From Desarmillaria ectypa (Eukaryota > Basidiomycota > Agaricomycetes > Agaricales > Physalacriaceae): a stretch of 64,000 nucleotides of DNA. The stretch is from assembly GCA_030407005.1 (NCBI GenBank), contig JAUDYN010000010.1, positions 248,001 to 312,000 of the forward strand, given 5' to 3'. This document shows positions 53,570-64,000 of this stretch, piece by piece; positions within the stretch are counted from its first letter, which is position 1, and every line of letters begins with the position of its first letter. The notes under the pieces are model-generated. The model was not told the origin of the DNA. It did no database searches and worked only from the letters and a program-made list of their open reading frames with translations. Made by a program: the position numbers and the translations under genes.

Positions 53570-54360
53570 AAGGTTTATGATTAGCTGAAAAGAATTTGGC
53601 ACTCTGGGGATGGCGCGTGTGAACGACTCAAAGGGTAAGTAAAACTGTTGGCGGCATAGTCATCAACTGCCCTAAATGGCTGAGACACATCGAGGACGCA
53701 GTTCTAGTCAATCTACCCCGACATATCCAGTTTCTTTCCTGAGAAGAGTATCACGAGCGGGACTTTTCCAGACTTTACAGAAAAACATAAAACGAAAGTA
53801 TCAGTAACTAACAGGAAGTCATCGTCAAGCCTAGCGAGCGCTATTAACACCGGTCTTCCGACGAAGGCAGTAGGAGATGAACAAGTTTCATAAGAAGATA
53901 GGACGTCATCAGTCTCGGTGAACCTAGGAATCATCGGAGTGGGCTCGAGACCCGTTTATGTACACATTATGCAGAACGTCGGTCTCGAATCTTCCAATAC
54001 ACACAGGTTTGAAGCTTCTCTCGTCAATTCCGAAGTGTACGGAAATTAGACGCATTAGTAACCTGATTGCCTGAAAGGGGACTAAGCAATGATTACCGCA
54101 TTCAAGGTAATACAAAGGACTAAGAGTCGTCTGCGAATATATGTTAAACCCTTGGAACTAGGTCGCACCTATGAAGATCAGTTTTGGGGCAGTGTGAGAG
54201 TCGGGGTAAGACACACGCATCATGGCCGTCGCGCGACAATGGGCGGAGCTTGGGATTTTAGGCGGTTATGTCCAGGAATTTGGGCTCCGCCTAAAGAGCT
54301 AAGCCCGAGGCACTTAGTGTCTACGAAAACGAAGCGGTGAACGACATTTTTACTTCAGAG
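53570..54360. other. Upstream region of SSP4
   Basis: Matches the SSP1 upstream DNA up to the GCTCCGCCTAAAGAG block (about 54285). No gene. Confidence 0.5.
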
Positions 54361-54567
54361 TGTTGTAACTATTGCAGTGGGAGGCTTGCTGAGTAGAGAA
54401 CACTAAATTGTTAGCTACTAGAGCTCAAGACGAGCTCCTTAAATACTACAGAATGTATCTAGAATGTTCTACTAAAGTACCTAATTATATCCTAGTATCG
54501 TGCCAAATTGATGGTACCGAAGGTTCGGGAATCTTCTGGCACATGCTTGAAGTTGCAAATCCCAACA
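54361..54567 (-). repeat. G-family solo LTR
   Basis: 207 bp, TGTTGTAACT...ATCCCAACA. Flanked by perfect CAGAG duplications (54356-54360 and 54568-54572). Minus orientation is inferred from similarity of its TGTTGGGATTTG end to the start of F. Confidence 0.9.
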
Positions 54568-54770
54568 CAGAGCAATATAAAACATATCGTCAAGCCCAGG
54601 AAGCCAGGTCAGGCTCATTATATCAGATTTTTTTTTAGGAATCATCGGAGAGAACCATGAACAGGTCGTCTGAACCTCACGAGACTTCACCAGAACGATG
54701 ATGGTAAATCGACGCATCTTCATTCATCACTGATATAATGTACGTTCAAGTACGCGAATCTCAAGCCTTC

Positions 54771-54961
54771 GTCAGATACACTTTGGCGACCTCTGAGACC
54801 TTGGGATCAGCTTTACCCAAAATCTCCAGCATTACCTCCTAAAGCAACAAATTAACAATCGGCCCCCCACGATTTTCTCAGCAACGAGCTACTTACCCAA
54901 ACCCTATCCTGCATGATCTTCCCATTCTCACTGATCACAAAGTCACTCTCCTCCACGACCT
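54771..54961 (-). pseudogene. 3' end of the SDR gene, duplicated
   Basis: Matches 32862-33062: the C-terminal exon with its TGA, the last intron and the start of the preceding exon. Similarity stops at 54961. A TTA (stop on neither frame tested) and several silent changes show divergence. It sits in the same position relative to SSP4 as the real SDR gene does to SSP1, so it travelled with the SSP unit. Confidence 0.85.
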
Positions 54962-55757
54962 AGGCTGAGCCAAATTTTCGGGACATAGCTACCTAAAGTC
55001 TTGAGTTTCACCCATTGTCGCATGACAACCATGGTGCGTGTGACTCTTATCCCAACTTTTACTCCTTGTCTCCTTCAATGATTCCCCAAACAACTAATTT
55101 TTATGAGTACGACCTGGTTCGCCGGGTTTACTATATTCTCGTATACGACTCTCAATCACTTCTATTATCTCTTTTTCAGGCGGTTGAGTCACCGATGTCT
55201 AGTATTGCATCTAATTTCCGTATGCTTCGGAACCGAGGGCAGAAATCTGTGCATATTGAAAGATTCGGGACCAATGTTCTGCATACTTCGACTATGTGTA
55301 CATACCAGATCTTAAGTCCGTTACGATGATTCCTAGGTTTGTCGACACTGACAACGTCCTACGTTCTTATGGAACTTGTTCAACTTCTTTTGCCTCCATC
55401 GGACTTGTGTGCTCATAGCCTACTTCGGCTGCACTTTTGGCGGGTGGCTAACTCGATAAGTTTTGGTATGAATTGTTTTGGAACAACACCGCTGGTGACA
55501 CTCTTCTCAGGAAGGAACCCGGATAAGCCAGGGGAGATTGACTAGAACGGCGTCTTCGATGCGTATCAGCCGTTTCGGGTGGCAGATGACTATGCCGCCA
55601 ATTACATTCAGAGCCACACCCGCGCCATCTCCCATACAGTCGATCCTAGACTGCATCACCACCTCTCTCATAGCCCTCGACGATCTAGGACGGCCTCAGC
55701 CTATTCATCACCCACCACCCAGAGTGTCAAGATCTTGGCAGCCGGTCACAAAACAAC
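54962..55757. other. Upstream region of SSP5
   Basis: Inverted counterpart of the other SSP upstream blocks. No gene. Confidence 0.5.
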
Positions 55758-55765
55758 TATAAAAG
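55758..55765 (+). promoter_or_regulatory. TATA box of SSP5
   Basis: TATAAAAG followed by the shared CTCTTCGCT 5'-UTR motif, 97 bases before the ATG. Confidence 0.72.
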
Positions 55766-55854
55766 CTATCGTCTCTTCGCTCTCATACTTCAATACATTC
55801 AGCATCTACTTGAAGCCTTTTCATCTGATCATTCTCATCTCAACCGTGTTTCTA

Positions 55855-56497
55855 ATGTTTTATTCCACGATCCCTTTGTTCTTCTCTGCTCTTTTCTTCA
55901 CTGCTACCGCCCGGGGCGCCTGTCACCCAAACTTTGAGGGTGCTGCTCTCACCGTCGGCGCCTGGAATGGAGAACTTGCGTGGACAGCCGATCCCTATGT
56001 CAGCGCACCCGTCGTTATCAGTCCTCATCCCTCCAAGTTCTTCTTCCAGCAGAACGGGGATGATCCTGATGTCACCTACACTGTCAAGTACACGTCTTTT
56101 TACCTCCAAATTATTCCGGAGCTTTGTTGACAAGAATTTCACAGGACCGTGGCTAACAACAACTATGGCGTAAAAATCAATGGTACAAGGTTGTACATGG
56201 ACACTGTTGACTGGTTGGGCACCGATGTGTACGTTCTTGTCTCTTTTTCTCTCTTTTTATTATTACATTTTCCATAATTGACTGACTGACTCGGTACGCA
56301 GGAATAAGAAATGGAAAGTCGAATGTGCGACGTGTGCTACGGATATCTCCCAGAAGAAGGGTGTTGTCGCTACAGGATGCGCTATCGCTTCTGCCGCCAA
56401 CAGGCTGTGCGTCTCGGCAGGAGATAGAAATGGTGCTCAGTTGGCATTGGCTCCTTGTGCCAGCTATGGTAGCGAGCAGTTCCAGTTCGTGGTTTGA
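55855..56497 (+). CDS. SSP5: small secreted cysteine-containing protein
   Basis: Exons 55855-56087, 56145-56228 and 56302-56497, 170 residues. Signal peptide MFYSTIPLFFSALFFTATA, then CHPNFEGAALTV. Exon 1 ends DDPDVTYTVK like SSP2, so these two plus-strand copies are closest. Exon 3: NKKWKVECATCATD, LCVSAGDR, then AQLALAPCASYGSEQFQFVV, the best match in the family to a ricin-B style trefoil repeat. That would imply sugar binding, but it is inference from one weak motif. Confidence 0.85.
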
Positions 56498-57551
56498 AGA
56501 ACGGACGAATGGGAGGGTAGGGTGGAGGACTTGCTCTTTTAGGGGTGTTTGTCGCGATTCTTTTCTTTTATCTCTTCAAACTTAAACTCCCCTGAATTTT
56601 ACTGGACAATATAACCCCCCACCCCCTAACATAACTTGTAGATAGTATGCTATATGCTATATATGATTTGACCTTCCAGATCGTTTATTAGAGGTACATG
56701 AGACAACAAGTTCGGTTATTCACGGCGCATTGAACTGACCCTATGACTCCTCGATGAGCTTTCGTAGCACCAACCGTGTCCAGTTCGTGGCGGCGGCATC
56801 AGAGTTAATTGAGTGCGATCACATGTGCAGTTTAAGGGATAATGGGTTTTTCATCTTTGGACCGTCCAAATTCTAGGATGTATAATTTGGTCATTGTTCC
56901 TGCCGAGGAAGCCTCCGCGGGAGTAAATATGATACCAGATCCCAAAGAAGCATTCACCGGTCGGCATTCTCATATTCAGAGCAACAGCAGTATCTGTGAA
57001 TAGGATAGTCCTATCAGTTCTGAAAGGACTTTGGATATCATATGATAGAGAATAAAACAACATTTGACCTGACCTACAGAAAGGCATTTGTCAGTAGCGA
57101 ATCAGTACATGGCAAGTCTGTTGCTGATTTATCCCAATCCTTGATGAATGCTGGAAGAGTTCAGTATGAATGCAATAAGATTGGGAAGTCATCTGGGAAA
57201 AATGGCTCCTCTACAGACAAACATTTTCTCAACCTTTATTCTGCTTTCTGTAAAGCATATCCTAATTTCATCATATGATGAATATTTGGAGAAGCCATTG
57301 TTATTTCTCTGCAGTCAGCTTACATGTCCAGCACAGTAATAAAGGATACAATCATCAGCAAACTGGTCAATGGGATGGTTTCCGATGCTGCCCATGGCTG
57401 GTGGAGAAAATGAACATCTCTTCTCATTGTAATCTTGACATACTCTACAATGCTGATGTGCTGGGTTCCTGCCTTATTTTCTTACTGAAATGGCGCATCT
57501 AAGGAGCACTACATGTGGCATTTCTACACATTATTCAACTCAATGGCTCAG
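56498..57551. other. Downstream flank of SSP5 and AT-rich DNA
   Basis: 56880-57050 is the reverse complement of the SSP4 downstream DNA (about 52480-52600). From 57060 it is AT-rich with a 78-codon plus frame (57042-57278) of no recognised family. Confidence 0.45.
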
Positions 57552-57735
57552 TGTTGGGATTTGCAACTTCAAGCATGTGCCAGAAGATTTCCAAACCTTT
57601 GGGACCATCAATTTGGCATGATACTAGGATATAATTAGATACTTTAGTAGAACATTCTAGATACATTCTGTAGTATTTAAGGAGCTCATCTCGAGCTCTA
57701 GTAGCTAATAATTTAGTATTTTCTACTCAGCAAGC
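57552..57735 (+). repeat. Truncated G-family LTR
   Basis: Matches the reverse complement of 54361-54567 from its TGTTGGGATTTG end, but stops before the TTACAACA end. Confidence 0.8.
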
Positions 57736-57771
57736 TGAAAAAACAAATACTGAGCTCACTGATGAGGTTTT

Positions 57772-58057
57772 TGTTACAGCCCTGTCTAACATGTGACTTG
57801 GGACATAAGCTTCTCTCTAGGCTGTCTCGCATTCGGACAATCACCCATTTAGTGAGAGGTTGGCTAGGTCTTTAGTGTAGTGCAGTAGAAGGTGTATGAA
57901 TGTAATTTAGTTGAAAGGTAGAGTACAATGGTGAAAACTACTCTACTTATATATGGAAAGTATGGCATTATTAATAGGTGAAACAGTATGGTCCATGAGT
58001 AAACAGTGTTGGAGTTGGGTGGATCATAGACCAATAAAAGCAAATGAGGGTGCTCTT
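57772..58057 (-). repeat. Family-C LTR, minus orientation, truncated
   Basis: Its end TGTTACAGCCCTG... is the complement of the end of the LTR at 58058-58452. Its U3 start is missing where it meets that LTR head to head. No primer site follows it. Confidence 0.8.
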
Positions 58058-58452
58058 TGTTATGATTTTTCCATTATCTCATCTTGTTTTATCATATCCA
58101 TGACACCACACATCTTATCTCAGTCAGTATTGACATATTCACCAATGACCACCCTAGTTTTCCTCGATTCATACCCTTGTTTACTCTTATTCACTCATGA
58201 TCCAGCCAACTTACACACTGTTCTCTCATGGATGATACCATTTCATCTATTAATAACCCTGTACTTTCAGTATATAAGTAGAGTAGTTTTCACCATTGTA
58301 CTCTACCTTTCAACTAAATTGCATTCATATACCTTCTACTACACAAAACCAAAGACTTAGCCAACCTCTCTATTAATGGGTCATTGTCTGAATGCGAGAC
58401 AGCCCAGAGAGAAGCTTACATCCCAAGTCACATGTTAGACAGGGCTGTAACA
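58058..58452 (+). repeat. Family-C LTR
   Basis: 395 bp, TGTTA...GTAACA. TATATAAG at 58271-58278, and the inferred transcript start TACCTTTCAACTAA at 58304-58317. Confidence 0.88.
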
Positions 58453-58466
58453 TTAGTTGAAAGGTA
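58453..58466 (+). promoter_or_regulatory. Self-primer binding site, family C
   Basis: TTAGTTGAAAGGTA touches the LTR and is the exact 14-base reverse complement of 58304-58317. The sequence is unrelated to the family A and B primer sites. Confidence 0.88.
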
Positions 58467-58483
58467 TCCCTCCCACATCTTCT

Positions 58484-59453
58484 ATGCCAGCTGTAAAAGA
58501 TGCACCAACCTATGTCCAAAAACAATGAGAACCAATGAACAATCACTCTTAGTGCCACAATCCTTATAATCTTCACAGCTCTTCTAGTACTAGCATACAA
58601 AGAAGAAGCACAAGTCCTTCTCTGCCAAGAAAGGTGACCCTGCCACCCGCAACTTCCACCCTGCCCTCCTCACCATCCTGAACATGTTGTTCCCAGGAAG
58701 TTATCCCCCATCAGACTGGGAACAAGAGAGGCAGCTCCATTATTCCACCCCCAGGTCAGCTTCAGGGCCCCCTCAACAGCTTCATCCTCCTCTGAGGACA
58801 CCAATCAGAATCCCACAAGAACAATTCCTGCAACCTACCAGCTGGAATGACTTGCCACCACTGAGGCTGAGGAATATGTGTGGAACATTTGGGCTCAGAA
58901 TGATGACCCTCCACCCCCATACTCCCTACCCCCTTGTCCCCACTCCCCAACCCCCACTCAGCCCTACCTTAGGGCCTTACACTCCAACCATTGCAATATG
59001 GATCGAAACCACCCTTATGGACTCTGGGCTCAAGGAAGAAACCCCTGGCCAAGAGGGAACCTGGACTCCAAGGGAAGCTCAAACTCCAAGGGCAAGTTTA
59101 TCCCACTCATCCCACTCCTCCCCCTCACTCCTGACAGTCCCTTCAATCCTGATGGGATAAGCTAAAACTGGCCTGCTCTTGCAGCCATCAACCGAGAAAT
59201 CCTTGGTCCCATCACATCCATTGCCTGGGATCTCAGGCAAGCCAATGTTGAGGCCAGAATGGCCTGGCCCAAGCACTGTTCCAACATGGATGAGTGGCTC
59301 ACCCTTGACCAGGGTGAACCAATATGGGGTCCAAACCCCAATGCCACAATTTGGGCCTGGATATATGCCAACAGGAACCAGGAACTTTATGGCTCCACCA
59401 TCAGCAATATAGTATCAGGGCTACATCCAAGGATGGCAGAGAAATGACAGGAG
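58484..59453 (+). pseudogene. ORF A of the family-C element
   Basis: Begins at ATG 58484. After early stops it has a hydrophobic segment and LAYKEEAQVLL, equivalent to the family-A membrane segment and YEEE. Open pieces 58878-59165 (NDDPPPPY, MDRNHPYGLW, FNPDG) and 59259-59447 (MDEWLTLDQGEPIWGP) match ORF A. Gag is +1 relative to it. Broken by single stops near 58526, 58559 and 59165. Confidence 0.75.
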
Positions 59454-61011
59454 TTGGGTAACTCCCTTTGACAGCTATGGTGATTAGAGCTCACCAGAAG
59501 AGAGGAGAACAGACCTGATGTCAATATTTGAGGGAGCTAGATATGGGTATAGACACTATGATGGACTGGGCTACTCTCAGTCCCAATACATAAACTATCC
59601 TGACTACCCTCCCAACACCCCGGTCACAAACCCATAACCCCTGCCTGACTCCCCACCCTATCATCAGACATGACAACCCAGCTATCACCCCTATCAGGGT
59701 GGCAGTCTTCTCTTTGCAGGTGCGGGAGAAGAGATGGAAGCCAAGAATGCCCCTGCAGAGTTATCAACTACTACAGTAATGACAGCAGAACTTCAGCAAG
59801 TGATGAAAACTACACTAGCCAAGAAGGAAAGACACATCACAGAGATGCATGAAGAACTTGCAAGAGAGGAATCTGCCAAGAAGTGGATGACAGATTACCT
59901 CCATGATAATGACAAGGGGAAGGAACCCAACAGGGGAAGACCCATGGGGCTGCCAAGAGGCTACCCAGGTCCAAGGCCAGATTGATTCTCAATCCTAAGA
60001 CCACCCTCTGAAAGAGGTCCTCCTGACCCTATCCCTAATCCCATCAGGAACACTCCTGATGATGCCCTATATTTGGGCATAAAACCAGTCCTTGTCAAGG
60101 CCTCCCTCCCATTCAAAGAGAACCACAATGACATTGAATGCTTCATAGGTGATTGTATCGCCTACTTTGAAGTGTTCTGACACTACTTCCAGGTGCCATT
60201 GCACCTGGTCTTATTCATGACCTCTCATTTTGAAGGGGCTGCTCAGGATTGGTGGGTCTACAAGAGACCTGAATTCTGGGTGGGTGATTTCTATGATGGA
60301 ACTGCTACCCACTTCTGATATCCCACTTGGGATGACTTCGTCGACCTGTTCTCACATCAATTCTGAGACTCCACCATCAAGGAAGTTCATGAGAAGAGGA
60401 TGTTCAACCTCCAAATGGGAATGCAGCCTGCATCCCATTACTTCCAGAAGCTGAAAGAAGAGGCTAAATTGGCAGGCCGATAAACTGATGGAAACAAGTG
60501 TGGCGCAATGGTGAAGGCTGTTTGTCTAGGAGTACTATCCTCCTATATGACCTTCATCTCAAATATAGGCATCAACATCCCACATTCATATCTGGAGTGG
60601 AAAGAGTGGATCTCATGAATGTATGAGGAATGCCAACACAAATGAGTCTTCGACCAGAACACCAGCATGTCCCAGGATGGGCAGAAGAAGGACTCCCACC
60701 CCAACACCCAATGACAACACCCCAGTGGCAAAGCTGCCACTGGGGCAACAAGTTACTCAGCTCCAAAGCCGACAGCTAACACAGGGGTGAGTCGGGATGC
60801 TGGAACTGATTGGTGGATGACATATGGAGGGGTGGGGAAGTGTATGGAAATTGATTGATGATGAGCAGAAGAGAGATGTTTCTGCTGTGACAAAAAGGGT
60901 CACATGAGCAAAGATTGTCCTAAGAGAAAGGACTTCAAGGACATTCAGTCAGTAGGGCCCACTAATGAAGTGGTGCCACCTACGACCAAAATTGAGGAGG
61001 CAAAAGATTAG
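58684..61011 (+). pseudogene. Gag of the family-C element
   Basis: ATG 58684 with LFPGSYPPSDWEQER, equivalent to the family-A gag start. Further gag blocks: SGSPLT (about 59290), YHPYQGGSLLFAGAGEEME (about 59690), the coiled-coil ELQQVMKTTLAKKERHI, PFKENHNDIECFIGDCIAYF, DWWVYKRPEFWVGD, and a zinc knuckle CFCCDKKGHMSKDC near 60880-60925. Ends TAG 61009-61011. Many TGA stops at Arg or Trp positions. Dead copy, but useful because both overlapping frames can be compared with family A. Confidence 0.88.
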
Positions 61012-61043
61012 GTTGACAAGGGTTCGATTCCCCTTGCTTGCCC
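61011..61043 (+). promoter_or_regulatory. Gag-pol junction hairpin, family C
   Basis: Starts on the G of TAG. Inner stem CAAGGG/CCCTTG and loop TTCGATTC are perfect. The outer stem GGTTGA/TTGCCC has two G-T pairs and one mismatch. Confidence 0.72.
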
Positions 61044-62126
61044 ATGTCTCCTAAAGGTGAGTCCTCAGTCTCTGTGGGTCAGACTAATATACATGCATTT
61101 AGACAATTACTTATGAACAATAATTATCACATGACTTCACAGACTCCAAGACCAAAGACCGACAAAGAATTGAAAAAGAACAGATATGTCACACTTCTAG
61201 AAGAAGCTGATACCATAATCTATAGTGACTCCTGAGCCCCCGATGAGGTGCAGGATTTGCCAGGTGGTGCTGGCACTGCCACGAAGTCCACTAAGTTAGC
61301 ACAGCAAAACTCACTGGATATGTGGGTAAAACCATGGGCTGAGGCTAGTAGGCAGAATGTCCTTGGACCTTCCAGAAGTCTGAATGCTCCCAGGCTCTCC
61401 TCAAGTGGGGAGACAAGTCCAACAACCTTGCCAGGGTCAGTGGAGGACCAGGACAGCACCTCTCACCAAGGCCAGGATTAGGACCATGCACTATCTGGTC
61501 CAGTTGGGAGAAACCTAGTGGCAGAGCTGACCACAATGCTGATAAGATTCACACCTGGCACCATGGCCAACTCCACTGGAACAGGTAGTAGCAGAACCTC
61601 GGAAGCATCAAGCTGAGTCCTATCTCCTCCTAAGATAGTTCGAGTTCTGAAAGCAACTCAGGCTGAAGAACAGGGGGAAGCTGCTAGTGCCCAGGCAGTA
61701 AAGGGGGGCACAGTAACAGAACCACTACCATTGTCGAAGTACCTGACAAAGAGGATGACATGGCTTTCCTACAATGGAAAGCAAAACAGTCCAAAGCTAG
61801 AACCCTGACACCTGAAATCCCACCTAACAAGGGGGTACATGATCACATGTGGTACCAACCTTTCAGAGTTGATTGGACTCTATGGGTGATTCATACCACC
61901 AAGAACTTGGCAGCTGCCAAAGCTGTTCTCTCCATTTGGGTTCATCCCAAACGACTTGGAGAGATAACTGATGAGCTCATTCAGAGCTTGAACACTGAAG
62001 AGAGCTCTGTGCATGAGCAGCTCTATGAACTTCATGAACCAATTCAGTATATCTGTGGCACCAAGAGTTCTGGTTGGGACTTCTTGGTGGATATCCAACT
62101 TGCTCCCTGTACAGGAAAGAAGATTC
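61044..62126 (+). pseudogene. Pol N-terminus of the family-C element
   Basis: The -1 frame after the gag stop reads SVGQTNIHAF, then KNRYVTLLEEADTIIYSD, a Pro/Ser-rich linker and, at 61850-62126, the conserved LAAAKAVLSIWVHPKRLGEI and WDFLVDIQLAPCTGKK block that precedes the protease. Broken by TGA and other stops. Truncated by the family-B LTR at 62127. Confidence 0.82.
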
Positions 62127-62549
62127 TGTTATGATTTTTCCATTATCTTATCTTATCCAAGTCATATCCATGACTCATCCATATAATCAATTCAAGAAAC
62201 TGACTCGTATCCAGCTATTCACCGGCTACAACCCTTGTTCTCACCGTCTGTCACCCCAGACGTTCTCTATTGGCTCTATGATCCTCCCGGATCATCCTAC
62301 TTCGACACCATTTGTGCATGGACCATAGCATTTCATCTAATTATAGCACCATAGAAATACTATATAAACAGAGTAAACTAGGCAGTTGTACTCTATCTCT
62401 TGTTTAAATTACAACCATATACTTCTTGTTTACACAACACAGAAGGCTATCGGCTTCTATCTCTCACTTTGGGTGATCATTCGAACACGTAACGGCCCAG
62501 AGAGATCAGCTGACTGCCCCAAGTCATGTATCCAAGTTGGTACATAACA
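62127..62549 (+). repeat. Family-B LTR
   Basis: 423 bp, TGTTA...TAACA. TATATAAA at 62361-62368. Inferred transcript start ATCTCTTGTTTAA at 62395-62407. Confidence 0.9.
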
Positions 62550-62562
62550 TTAAACAAGAGAT
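62550..62562 (+). promoter_or_regulatory. Self-primer binding site, family B
   Basis: TTAAACAAGAGAT touches the LTR and is the exact complement of 62395-62407. It differs from family A at one position, and the LTR partner differs in step. Confidence 0.9.
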
Positions 62563-62608
62563 TTCCTCCCTTGCTTCTTCAATGCTAGCTATCTAGAAGC
62601 ACTTCTTC

Positions 62609-63262
62609 ATGCCTGAAGAAGAACGAAACCCCTCAGAACCCCAAACCATTTCTCTCAGCGTCGCTATTGGCAGTGCCATCCTGTTAACCTTCTTTACAGT
62701 CCTTGCCGTTTTAATATATGAGGAAGAAATCTGGGCTTTGCTCCAGCAAAGGTGAGCCCGACGACCCGACCCATCACCTCGCCCTGCCCCACCACCCACC
62801 CATGTCATTCCCTGGGGGATACCCCCTGCAAGATTGGGAGAATGAGAGGTGGTATCACTTATCTGCCCCCATGCCCATTTCACGATTGCCTCCTCCTCCG
62901 AGGGGAGTGTAGATTTGAGGCCCCTGACACCCAGGCCCTCCTCCACCCGCATACATAATGCGTGAGCAGTCCTCCTCCATTACAGGATGGAATGACCCAC
63001 TGTCACACTGGAGCGACCAACAGCTGCCTGCATGGCAGCCCAAGAATACATGCGGGACATTTGGCTTGTGCTCAATGATCCCCTGCCTGCATACTCCAGC
63101 CCCCCCCCTCATCCACAAACCCCCGCCCTCCACATATCACAGCAGAGATCAGATTCTCTGTTGCCTGACAGCAATGACAGTAGAAGGTCCAGCTATTCTG
63201 GACCCCATCACCCCAACGATCCCACCATGGATCAAAACCACCCTTATGGCCTCTGGGGCCGT
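62609..63262 (+). pseudogene. ORF A and gag start of a family-B element
   Basis: ORF A from ATG 62609 has the membrane segment (SVAIGSAILLTFFTVLAVLI) and then YEEE, almost the same as family A. It reaches a stop soon after. Gag begins at ATG 62802 (MSFPGGYPLQDWENER) and stops at about 62911. The gag frame reopens from about 62958 (QSSSITGWNDP) and the ORF A frame at 63032-63265. An E LTR cuts both at 63263. Confidence 0.82.
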
Positions 63263-64000
63263 TGATATGCCATCTACACATTCACACCTAGATTTTGCGA
63301 TTTTGTAACAATACTATTGCACATCTATCCTATACTAGTGATACATAGAGGACTATAGCTGAGGCTTCAAGCTGATAGTTAAAAGCAGTAAGCAACTGGT
63401 AGAGCCAGGACTTAGATGCAACACCATTAGTGGGTTAAATCTACCAGCCGGCCAGACTAGTAACTCGAATGCTAGCAGGACTAAGTGAAATACAGCCACT
63501 AGCAAATGAAGGATGCTACTAGCACACAAAAACCAGGAGCAGAGTACACAGATCTCGTCAAGTTCTGTCACTAGCAGCCCAGACTGGGCATAAATGCCTA
63601 AGTCAGGATAACTAGTCACATGGCAATCTTGAAACAGGACTTAGAAATAAATTAGGAATGGATTAACCTTGAGCCCAGATCCAACTATTTCAATATAGAT
63701 CTCTTATGATCAATGCTAGTGGAGCCGGACTGCACCCTCGATCATGATCGGATAGCTGTTACAGGTACCAATATCCAGATATCCATATAACCGCGTTACT
63801 AGGGCCTGTAGTTGTGCCAAGGGTGCGGAACGGTATTCATGACTAGCCAAGAAATCCTTACCATGATATAGATCTCTTATGATCAATGCTAGTGGAGCCA
63901 GACTGCACCCTCAATCATGATCAGATAGCTGTTACAGGCACCAATATCCAGATATCCATATAACCATGTTACTAGGGCATGTAGTTGTGCCAAGGGTGCG
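63263..64000 (+). repeat. E-family LTR, partial at the window edge
   Basis: Starts TGATATGCC. Closest to the 16797-18158 subtype. After 63830 it has a deletion and then repeats about 138 bp of its own sequence (63693-63830 recurs at 63863-64000). Confidence 0.85.

Larger units (their letters stand above)
58058..62126 (+). mobile_element. Decayed family-C gypsy element, 3' truncated
   Basis: LTR 58058-58452, primer site, ORF A and gag (overlapping), junction hairpin, then the pol N-terminus as far as the edge of the protease. A family-B element starting at 62127 interrupts it. It carries numerous stops, mostly TGA for Arg. Confidence 0.9.

Noticed and set aside
1..64000. CRISPR arrays, bacterial operons, rRNA genes
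   Set aside because: No regularly spaced repeats, no ribosome-binding-site-led gene strings and no rRNA-like sequence were seen. Introns and LTR elements show a fungal genome.

Overview
This is a stretch of fungal nuclear DNA, most likely from an Agaricomycete-type basidiomycete. The evidence is short (about 53-60 b) GT-AG introns in the single-copy genes, nested chromodomain Ty3/gypsy retrotransposons, and older copies that have lost CpG sites by C-to-T change. I cannot name the species. Nothing in it looks bacterial.

Layout. (1) 1-19095 is a nest of related Ty3/gypsy elements on the minus strand. An old element ('copy 3': pieces at 6499-6950, 15420-16796 and 18159-19095) was hit by a now-decayed family-B element (1-6498), by an intact and very young family-A element (6951-15419, 5-bp target duplication TTCAG, LTRs differing at one base), and by long LTRs of another family ('E'). 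(2) 19096-29395 is an AT-rich, CpG-poor TE graveyard. It holds E LTRs in opposite orientations, decayed small LTRs (F, G) and an internally deleted family-D gypsy element (24177-27119). (3) 29396-57551 is the gene-bearing part. It has five members of a secreted, cysteine-containing small-protein family (SSP1-5) plus a truncated sixth, spread by direct and inverted segmental duplication with their promoters. It also has an SDR oxidoreductase, an aldehyde dehydrogenase and a damaged MAF1-like gene, with a few solo LTRs carrying clean target duplications. (4) 57552-64000 is a second gypsy nest: inverted family-C LTRs, a plus-strand family-C gag/pol relic, a family-B element inside it, and an E LTR inside that.

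How the gypsy element seems to work. In four lineages (A, B, C, D) the 13-14 nt beginning at the internal edge of the 5' LTR (one base further in for D) are the exact reverse complement of the LTR sequence 33-35 nt downstream of a TATA box. That is where the mRNA should start. The two sites change together between lineages, which is the signature of Tf1-type self-priming rather than tRNA priming. The mRNA's first AUG opens a short ORF with an N-terminal membrane segment ('ORF A'). The second AUG opens gag in the +1 frame, so about 1 kb is read in two frames, and both frames are recognisable in all four gag-bearing copies. A 33-nt hairpin resembling the top half of a tRNA begins on the last base of the gag stop codon in every copy, with compensatory changes. 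Pol lies in the -1 frame behind it. Pol has protease, RT, RNase H, zinc-binding integrase, GPY/F and chromodomain segments, then an extra C-terminal module.

How the other genes relate. The SSP genes share a three-exon structure, a signal peptide, six conserved cysteines and a conserved TATA and 5'-UTR block. They probably arose by duplication of a multi-kb unit that also carried the 3' end of the SDR gene.
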